6,134 nucleotides of DNA from Candidatus Hydrogenedentota bacterium. GTDB lineage: Bacteria; Hydrogenedentota; Hydrogenedentia; Hydrogenedentiales; CAITNO01. How positions within the stretch are numbered: the first letter of the stretch is position 1; every line of letters begins with the position of its first letter. The position numbers and the translations under genes were made by a program. Shown here piece after piece: positions 1-4,347 of the stretch. The notes under the pieces were generated by a model. The model saw only the letters and a list, made by a program, of their open reading frames with translations, made no database searches and was not told the DNA's origin. The DNA lies in NCBI GenBank assembly GCA_903922535.1, contig CAIXUF010000547.1, positions 1-6,134 on the forward strand, written 5' to 3'.

Positions 1-560
1 GCCGCGTCCGGTCCGCAGATTTCGCAAATGCACTGGCTGCAAATTGCGCAGTGCTCATGATTCCATGCGCCTTTGACGACCTTTGCATTTTCGGGGAGCT
101 GGTCCAAGTCAATCCTCTTTCCTGAAGGAACCTGGTACCAAGCCACGCCGAGGCTGGAGCAACGCTGCTCCGAACTGGCAATTCCTCTCTTTATGAGCAC
201 CTCGCACCTCTGTCCATTAATGGTGACAACGATGGCGTCCCTGGGCTCGAAAGACGTCTCTTTCCAAGAGTGGTCTGCGGATAGGACAATTCTTGCTTTT
301 CCCAGGTCCCACCCGTTCAGAACCTCATATCTCCCGCCTATTTCAAGCAAACTGGTCCCTTCCCCTGCCCTCGCGGCCAACGTGGCCAGACAACATTTTT
401 TCCCGTAACGCATCATCCGCGCCTCTATCAAAGAGACCGGCGGGACAAACAGACCCACCTCTCCAAGCTCCTTTGGAGGTCGCGACATTCTTCCACGGAC
501 CTTCGTTCTTCCCGTCTTCGTCTCAACGAATGTTATCTGCAAGACTGGCCTCGCGGGCAT
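1..560 (-). CDS. Cys-rich (probable zinc-binding) protein, paralogue of 741-1331; C-terminus cut by window edge
   Basis: Reading the minus strand from the ATG at 560 gives 186 codons without a stop up to the window edge, so the C-terminus is missing. The start is preceded by AGGAG seven bases upstream. The product starts MPARPVLQIT and aligns along its whole length with the neighbouring protein at 741-1331 (shared RP-L-IT at the N-terminus, FEPRD against FHPRD in the middle, and a matching Cys cluster). At residues 168-186 it reads NHEHCAICSQCICEICGPD, giving Cys171, 174, 177, 179 and 182. This pattern of closely spaced Cys is typical of zinc binding. The second Cys pair seen in the paralogue would lie beyond the window. 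There is no signal peptide or membrane segment, so it is probably cytoplasmic. I do not recognise the family beyond the Cys module and assign no function. The coding call is firm because of the paralogue match and the Shine-Dalgarno sequence. Confidence 0.85.
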   Translation of the reverse strand, partial: MPARPVLQITFVETKTGRTKVRGRMSRPPKELGEVGLFVPPVSLIEARMMRYGKKCCLATLAARAGEGTSLLEIGGRYEVLNGWDLGKARIVLSADHSWKETSFEPRDAIVVTINGQRCEVLIKRGIASSEQRCSSLGVAWYQVPSGKRIDLDQLPENAKVVKGAWNHEHCAICSQCICEICGPDA

Positions 561-561
561 A

Positions 562-744
562 TCAATTCTCCTGGGCTGCGCCCTCGTCAAACTGTGTCGA
601 ACAGTCTGTGAGCGCCGGTTCTATCTCAACGGATATCTGGCTGTACCGGGAAGCGTCCTGAAACAACGGCCTCCGGAAATGCCCCGACTGCACCCGGGCG
701 CTTGCAGGCCAAGTCTGAAAGAGACCGTCAATGCCCCGGTTCAT
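562..744 (-). CDS. Possible 60-residue ORF between the two Cys-rich genes
   Basis: A 60-codon ORF starts at ATG 744-742, which overlaps the TGA stop of the upstream Cys-rich gene (ATGA arrangement). Its own TGA at 564-562 lies one base before the ATG of the next gene at 560. It therefore fills the gap between the paralogues exactly, as expected for translational coupling. The predicted product (starts MNRGIDGLFQ, ends DEGAAQEN) is hydrophilic, has one Cys and no membrane segment, and matches nothing I know. No good ribosome binding site precedes its ATG, so it would depend on coupling. The frame is also open further upstream inside the neighbouring gene, and ORFs of this length occur by chance in GC-rich DNA. 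This is a candidate only; the alternative is a 180-bp non-coding spacer. Confidence 0.3.
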   Translation of the reverse strand: MNRGIDGLFQTWPASARVQSGHFRRPLFQDASRYSQISVEIEPALTDCSTQFDEGAAQEN

Positions 745-1331
745 TTGGTGCTGTCGTCCCAACAATGAAAGTCTATGTTCTTGGGAACCACATACTCCGC
801 ATAGCATTTTCTGCAAACCCAGTCATCCTCATTGGAAACCGCCGCTTCAGGACCATGGGTTTCACAAATGCACGTGTTGCAGATGATGCAGTGTTCGTGA
901 TCCCAGGCGTTCTTGACGATGACCGCTTCGGGGGGAAGTTCTTCCAAATTAAGGGAGCCCGTAATGGGCCGCATTGCGCGGAATTCTCCCCATGGCACTT
1001 CCACGCCGTCTCGCGGATGAAAGACGGCGTCCTGCCAGGTGAGAGACGGAGACAACACTGTTTTCACTGCGCGCAATTCATCGGCGCGCACGTAAACGCA
1101 TTGCATTCCCAACGCAAGTGCCTCGGCCGTCCCACCCTCTGCAATCACAAATGTTGCCGTGCGAAAGAACCTCCGATGACGCAGTAGACGCACGATTACC
1201 AGCACATTTGGCGGAATGATAAGCGCCCCCAATTCCGTCAAACCCGGCGAACTCGGTGTTCTGGTTCGAATTATCTCCACACCCCTCTTCGTTCCAAGAC
1301 GTGTTATCTTCAGTGTCGGCCTCGTAGACAT
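741..1331 (-). CDS. Unrecognised protein with C-terminal Cys-rich zinc-ribbon-like module
   Basis: The gene encodes 196 residues. The ATG at 1331 is preceded by GGGAGG at a good distance. No signal peptide or membrane helix is evident, so the product is probably cytoplasmic. The first 140 residues are a mixed, probably beta-rich region of unknown function. Residues 144-180 form the recognisable module: DHEHC with Cys148 and Cys151, then Cys154 and Cys156, then His159, and after about 16 residues W-V-C173-x2-C176. The C-x2-C ... W-x-C-x2-C layout resembles a zinc ribbon, and similar DHEHC...C modules occur at the ends of uncharacterised bacterial proteins. The protein is a divergent paralogue of the one at 1-560. 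It lies 86 bp downstream of the SGNH hydrolase gene on the same strand with no clear terminator between, so co-transcription is possible. Function is unknown; metal binding is inferred from the motif alone. Confidence 0.85.
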   Translation of the reverse strand: MSTRPTLKITRLGTKRGVEIIRTRTPSSPGLTELGALIIPPNVLVIVRLLRHRRFFRTATFVIAEGGTAEALALGMQCVYVRADELRAVKTVLSPSLTWQDAVFHPRDGVEVPWGEFRAMRPITGSLNLEELPPEAVIVKNAWDHEHCIICNTCICETHGPEAAVSNEDDWVCRKCYAEYVVPKNIDFHCWDDSTK

Positions 1332-1417
1332 CTCGTTCCTCCCGCGTTGAATTCTACAAGCATGTCGAAGTGTGGTGTGCGGCCTCGTTGCCGGGGCGGC
1401 GGTCTTTGGTCTGGACG

Positions 1418-2146
1418 CTACCTGCTCTCCGCCTTGAGCGCTTCGAGAATCCTTTCCGCAACCTGCTTCGCGAGGAAGGCATAGCCTTCGTCGGTGAAGT
1501 GCACGTTCTTGGGCCGCTGATCTTGCTCCACCTGCGGCACCACGCGCGCATACAAATCATCCACCGCCACACCATTCGCCTTCATCACCTCCGCCGCAAT
1601 GGCGTTCGCCTTCACCTCGTCGCCCTTGATGCGCCCGTCCGCGCCTTCGGGCACGGGCGTGGTCGTCGCCCAGATCAGCCGGGCACTGGTCGCCTTCAGC
1701 TTGCCCACCAGCGTCTCCAAGTTCTTCTTGTAGGCATCCGGCACCACCTGCCATTCGCCGGTGATGTTCATCTTGCCGCCTTTCATCCGCTTCACGTCGT
1801 GCAGGCCCCAGTTGAAATGGATGACGTCCCACTTGCCCGCACCCAGCCACTCGTCCAGCGATTTCATGCCGTTCGTTGTCGGACCGCCGTTGGTGGGGAT
1901 GCGCAGCACGTTGGCCTTGCCCTCCAACAATTTGCGCACGTCGAGCGTATACCCAATGGAAATGGAATCGCCAATGATCAGCACGCGCGGCAGCGCGGGA
2001 TTCTCCGTGACGGGTGCAAAGGCAGGATTCTGGCGCTCCGGCGTCCTTGCCTGTTTCTCCGGCGCTGCCCAGGCCGACCCCGCCAAGCACGGCAGGATGA
2101 CAAGGGCCAAGAATACGGACCACGTGCCAACGCTGTTGTGTCTCAT
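1418..2146 (-). CDS. Secreted SGNH/GDSL-family hydrolase
   Basis: The gene encodes 242 residues from the ATG at 2146, chosen because AAGGAGG lies just upstream and the protein then begins with a signal peptide. An upstream in-frame ATG at 2242 would add 32 residues ahead of the signal. The signal peptide covers residues 1-27, with a hydrophobic core VFLALVILPCLAG and a likely signal peptidase I site after SAWA; the Cys at 20 follows Pro and is not a convincing lipobox. Block I is IIGDSISIG with the nucleophile Ser61. A Gly-rich block II lies near residues 85-93. Block III is FNWGLHD with Asn112. Block V has His216 in NVHFTDEGY, but the Asp usually three residues before the His is Lys213. The protein is probably an extracytoplasmic esterase or deacetylase; the substrate (for example acylated glycans) cannot be read from sequence. 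It diverges from the first sigma gene. A 303-codon ORF on the opposite strand is a shadow. Confidence 0.92.
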   Translation of the reverse strand: MRHNSVGTWSVFLALVILPCLAGSAWAAPEKQARTPERQNPAFAPVTENPALPRVLIIGDSISIGYTLDVRKLLEGKANVLRIPTNGGPTTNGMKSLDEWLGAGKWDVIHFNWGLHDVKRMKGGKMNITGEWQVVPDAYKKNLETLVGKLKATSARLIWATTTPVPEGADGRIKGDEVKANAIAAEVMKANGVAVDDLYARVVPQVEQDQRPKNVHFTDEGYAFLAKQVAERILEALKAESR

Positions 2147-2203
2147 GATTCCTCCTTGAACAGGGTTCGGCGCTGCGTGAAACGGCATTTCAACCGGTTC
2201 CCA

Positions 2204-2232
2204 ATCGTAACACGTCCCGTCCAAATCGTCCA
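2204..2232 (-). promoter_or_regulatory. Possible sigma70-type promoter of the SGNH hydrolase gene
   Basis: On the minus strand, TGGACG (2232-2227) and TACGAT (2209-2204) are 17 bp apart, each matching four of six consensus bases. They lie about 58 bp upstream of the hydrolase ATG. A palindrome AACCGGTT (2192-2199) sits just downstream, near the expected transcript start. This is a weak match in GC-rich DNA and is offered as a candidate. Confidence 0.25.
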
Positions 2233-2244
2233 GTTCCCCCAACC

Positions 2245-2273
2245 TTGGCGAAAACGCGCTCCGGCGGTATTAC
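2245..2273 (+). promoter_or_regulatory. Candidate promoter of the first sigma-factor gene
   Basis: TTGGCG (2245-2250) and TATTAC (2268-2273) are 17 bp apart and would give a leader of about 40 bases before the ATG at 2320. The same arrangement with the same spacing precedes the second sigma gene (4273-4301), and the region from 2261 on is conserved between the two. An alternative pair, TTGAGT (2274-2279) and TATGCT (2297-2302), also has a 17-bp spacer and a counterpart in the second copy. It would place the transcript start almost on the ribosome binding site, so I prefer the first. If the genes are autoregulated, the true elements may be ECF-type rather than sigma70-type. Confidence 0.4.
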
Positions 2274-2319
2274 TTGAGTGAAAACACACTTGGCGGTATG
2301 CTGAACGAAGGAGCGAGTC
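2261..2319 (+). repeat. Duplicated leader, copy 1 (partner at 4289-4347)
   Basis: These 59 bp ending at the sigma-gene start match 4289-4347 without gaps, 52 of 59 bases identical by direct comparison. The block holds the putative -10 element, the ribosome binding site AAGGAG (2308-2313) and an internal direct repeat GGCGGTAT at 2263-2270 and 2292-2299 (29 bp apart). The DNA further upstream of the two genes is unrelated. Confidence 0.8.
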
Positions 2320-4080
2320 ATGAGCCAAACCGATGCGATGCTTTTCGAACACTGGATGCGGGACCGCAACGCGGACGCGTTCAAGTTGCTGGCCACGCGC
2401 TATGCCGCAATGGTCTATCAGACCTGCCGGCGCATTTTGAACAACCCATCGGAGGCGGAGGACGTGGCGCAGGAATGCTTCGTCATCCTTGCCTCCACCG
2501 ACAAACCCATCGGCGGCTATCTGGCACCGTGGCTGCACCGGGTGGCGTACAACCGCTCCCTCGCGCGGCTGCGCGCGGAGAACCGGCGCAGGGACCGCGA
2601 GGTCCGGTACGCGTCGGAGCAGCCGGTCGCGCGCGACATGGCCTGGGATGAGATTGGGGGGTATGTGGACGAGGCCATCGCCGAACTGCCCGACAAACTG
2701 CGCGCGCCCATTGTGGCCTATTTCCTCGACGGCCAGACACAGGAGGCCGTCGCCCTTGCACTGGGCATTCCGCGGTCAACCGTGACACACCGCGTGGACA
2801 GAGGCGTGGAGTGTCTGCGCAAAACGCTCAAGGGCAAGGGGGTGGCGGTGGCCGGCACGGTGCTGGCGGGCGCCATCAAGGCCAACGCGTCGGCGGAAGT
2901 GCCCGCGACGCTCGTTGCCAGCCTGGGCAAACTCGCGCTCAGCGGCGTCAATCACGTCGCATTGCCCGCCGCCGCGGCGGCAGCGCCTGTGGCAAAGACA
3001 CTGGCGGGATTCTTTACCGCAAAGGCCCTGGTCACAGGCGCGGCGGGCCTGGCCGTCGTGGCATTTGCGGGCTGGCAGGTGCAGCACACCACAATGAGAC
3101 CAAACATGCCCGTCGCCCAGACGCAGCTTTCAAGCACGCTCCAGACTGCACCCGCGGCAATGGCGGTGCCCCCGGTTTCAGGAGCCCCCACGGCCGATCC
3201 AATCAAAGCCCCTGAGCCGCAGGCCAATGCCGCCGCCGCCACGCCGGTGCGCAAAGACGACGAGAAGACCGCTCCCGAACAGACCGCCCCGCAGGGGCTC
3301 GCGGTCAACAAACAGGCATTGAAACGGTTTCAGGCTTCCAGCAGCTACTCCAGCATTTGGGACAATATGCTCAACACCCTGTCCGGCTTATGGCGGGGCT
3401 TAAGTGAAACCATCAGCGGCGAGGGCGGCCGCCGCGTTTCATGCCAGAACAACCTGAAGCAGTTCGGCCTGGTCTTCAAGATGTTCGCCAATGAGCACCC
3501 GCTGCACTGTTGGCCCGCCCTTGATTCCAGGGCGGGGTACTTGACTTTCTCCATCGAGAACCCGGGGATGCAGCCGGTATATCCGGAATACCTGACGGAC
3601 ACGTCAATCATGATATGTCCGGACGACATGCAGCACTATAAACTGCGGAGCAAGCCCGGGCCGGGACTCCTGGACAACGGCAGCTACTATTACCTGGGCT
3701 ACGCGGTGCAGAACATCGAGGACCTTCGGGCCTTCTCCAATGCCTACAAAGCGCATATCGAGGCAAAGCTGCCTTTCGAGGAGGACATTGACACCCCGAA
3801 TGGAAAGCTGTACCGGCTGCGCGAGGGAGTCGAGCAGTTCCTCATCACGGATCTGAACGACCCCGCCGCCGGTGCAAAGATGCAGTCCAATATTCCCGTG
3901 CTCATAGAGCCTCCTGAAAACCACAGTCCCGCAGGCGGCAATGTCCTCTTCATGGATGGTCATGTGGAATTCCTGAAATACGTGGCCAACAGCGGTATCA
4001 CGATGTTCCCAATGGACAAAGAGACCATGGACATTCTCAAATCGCTCGTCGCCTTCAGAGATTCCGCACCGTCAAAATGA
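2320..4080 (+). CDS. Membrane-tethered ECF sigma factor fused to an extracytoplasmic pseudopilin-like domain (copy A)
   Basis: The gene encodes 586 residues. The ATG at 2320 follows AAGGAG, and an in-frame TGA at 2302-2304 rules out a longer start. Sigma region 2 spans about residues 8-95 (AEDVAQECF at 46-54; WLHRVAYNRSLARLR at 71-85). Sigma region 4 spans about 112-171, with a helix-turn-helix around QTQEAVALALGIPRSTVTHR. Residues 172-221 are a small-residue-rich segment with the motif ASAEVPATLVASLGKLALSG. One transmembrane helix is predicted at about 232-253, Lys-flanked on the N-side, so the sigma part would face the cytoplasm. A Pro/Ala/Gln-rich linker follows (about 260-330). Residues 370-575 resemble the globular part of H-X9-DG pseudopilins: RRVSCQNNLKQFG, ICPDD, GSYYYLGY and H535...GGNVLFMDGHVEF (here H-X10-DG). 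No anti-sigma gene is adjacent; regulation may lie in the outer domain. The fusion is seen directly; the sensing role is inferred. Confidence 0.93.
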   Translation: MSQTDAMLFEHWMRDRNADAFKLLATRYAAMVYQTCRRILNNPSEAEDVAQECFVILASTDKPIGGYLAPWLHRVAYNRSLARLRAENRRRDREVRYASEQPVARDMAWDEIGGYVDEAIAELPDKLRAPIVAYFLDGQTQEAVALALGIPRSTVTHRVDRGVECLRKTLKGKGVAVAGTVLAGAIKANASAEVPATLVASLGKLALSGVNHVALPAAAAAAPVAKTLAGFFTAKALVTGAAGLAVVAFAGWQVQHTTMRPNMPVAQTQLSSTLQTAPAAMAVPPVSGAPTADPIKAPEPQANAAAATPVRKDDEKTAPEQTAPQGLAVNKQALKRFQASSSYSSIWDNMLNTLSGLWRGLSETISGEGGRRVSCQNNLKQFGLVFKMFANEHPLHCWPALDSRAGYLTFSIENPGMQPVYPEYLTDTSIMICPDDMQHYKLRSKPGPGLLDNGSYYYLGYAVQNIEDLRAFSNAYKAHIEAKLPFEEDIDTPNGKLYRLREGVEQFLITDLNDPAAGAKMQSNIPVLIEPPENHSPAGGNVLFMDGHVEFLKYVANSGITMFPMDKETMDILKSLVAFRDSAPSK

Positions 4081-4114
4081 CGGATCAGCGCGACGGGCGC
4101 GAAGAGCTGACAAC

Positions 4115-4163
4115 GCTGGCAGCGGCGCGGTTGAAGTCCACCGGCCGCTGCCAGCTTCTTCTT
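4115..4163 (+). terminator. Intrinsic terminator after the first sigma gene
   Basis: A perfect 12-bp inverted repeat, GCTGGCAGCGGC (4115-4126) with GCCGCTGCCAGC (4144-4155), encloses a 17-base loop and is followed by the T-rich tail TTCTTCTT. It starts 34 bp after the TGA at 4080. This is the expected layout of a Rho-independent terminator and suggests the second sigma gene is transcribed from its own promoter. Confidence 0.8.
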
Positions 4164-4202
4164 GTGCGCGGGGCATCGGTGACGCAATGCGCAGACTGTC
4201 CC

Positions 4203-4237
4203 GCCGGGCCATACATCCCGGTGGATGGCGGCCCGGC
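4203..4237. other. Nested hairpin between terminator and second sigma promoter
   Basis: GCCGGGCC (4203-4210) pairs perfectly with GGCCCGGC (4230-4237). Inside it, CATCC (4214-4218) pairs with GGATG (4223-4227) around the loop CGGT, leaving small internal bulges of three and two bases. The structure ends 35 bp before the candidate -35 element. It has no T-run, so it is not a typical terminator. It could be a DNA operator dyad, a transcript structure or chance in GC-rich DNA. No counterpart precedes the first sigma gene. Confidence 0.4.
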
Positions 4238-4272
4238 GTGCCTTCCGGTCGTCCGGCACATTTTCTCCGATC

Positions 4273-4301
4273 TTTGCAAAACGGTGCCCCGGCGGTATTA
4301 C
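4273..4301 (+). promoter_or_regulatory. Candidate promoter of the second sigma-factor gene
   Basis: TTTGCA (4273-4278) and TATTAC (4296-4301) are 17 bp apart, at the same place relative to the conserved leader as the candidate in front of the first gene. The downstream alternative pair, TTGTGT (4302-4307) and TATGCT (4325-4330), is likewise conserved in spacing. Conservation between the copies supports a regulatory role for the block; which hexamers are used cannot be decided from sequence. Confidence 0.4.
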
Positions 4302-4347
4302 TTGTGTGAAAAGACACTTGGCGCTATGCTCAACGGAGGAGTCAGTC
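4289..4347 (+). repeat. Duplicated leader, copy 2 (partner at 2261-2319)
   Basis: This is the second copy of the 59-bp leader, 52 of 59 bases identical to the first. It contains the ribosome binding site GGAGGA (4335-4340) and the two half-repeats GGCGGTAT (4291-4298) and GGCGCTAT (4320-4327), again exactly 29 bp apart. Confidence 0.8.

Noticed and set aside
73..661. Two overlapping plus-strand ORFs (73-408 and 293-661)
   Set aside because: Both are opposite the left-edge Cys-rich gene, whose frame is supported by its paralogue; neither product resembles a known protein.
678..738. Nine-base direct repeat AATGCCCCG at 678-686 and 730-738
   Set aside because: Too short and isolated to mean anything in GC-rich DNA.
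702..1187. 161-codon plus-strand ORF
   Set aside because: It is opposite the Cys-rich gene, which has a paralogue in the window and a ribosome binding site; no recognisable domain in this frame.
1351..1356. TAGAAT on the minus strand before the 741-1331 gene, like a -10 element
   Set aside because: No acceptable -35 element at 16-18 bp, and the transcript start would fall on the ribosome binding site.
2147..2242. Longer start of the SGNH hydrolase at 2242
   Set aside because: It would bury the signal peptide 32 residues inside the protein; the ATG at 2146 has AAGGAGG just upstream.
1370..2281. 303-codon plus-strand ORF opposite the SGNH hydrolase
   Set aside because: It is antisense to a gene with SGNH motifs, a signal peptide and a strong ribosome binding site. 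Its product is a His/Arg-rich low-complexity string typical of a shadow in GC-rich DNA.
4225..4347. N-terminal extension of the second sigma protein from an ATG at 4225
   Set aside because: The start lies inside a hairpin without a ribosome binding site, the extension runs through the candidate promoter and duplicated leader, and copy A has an in-frame stop at the equivalent place.
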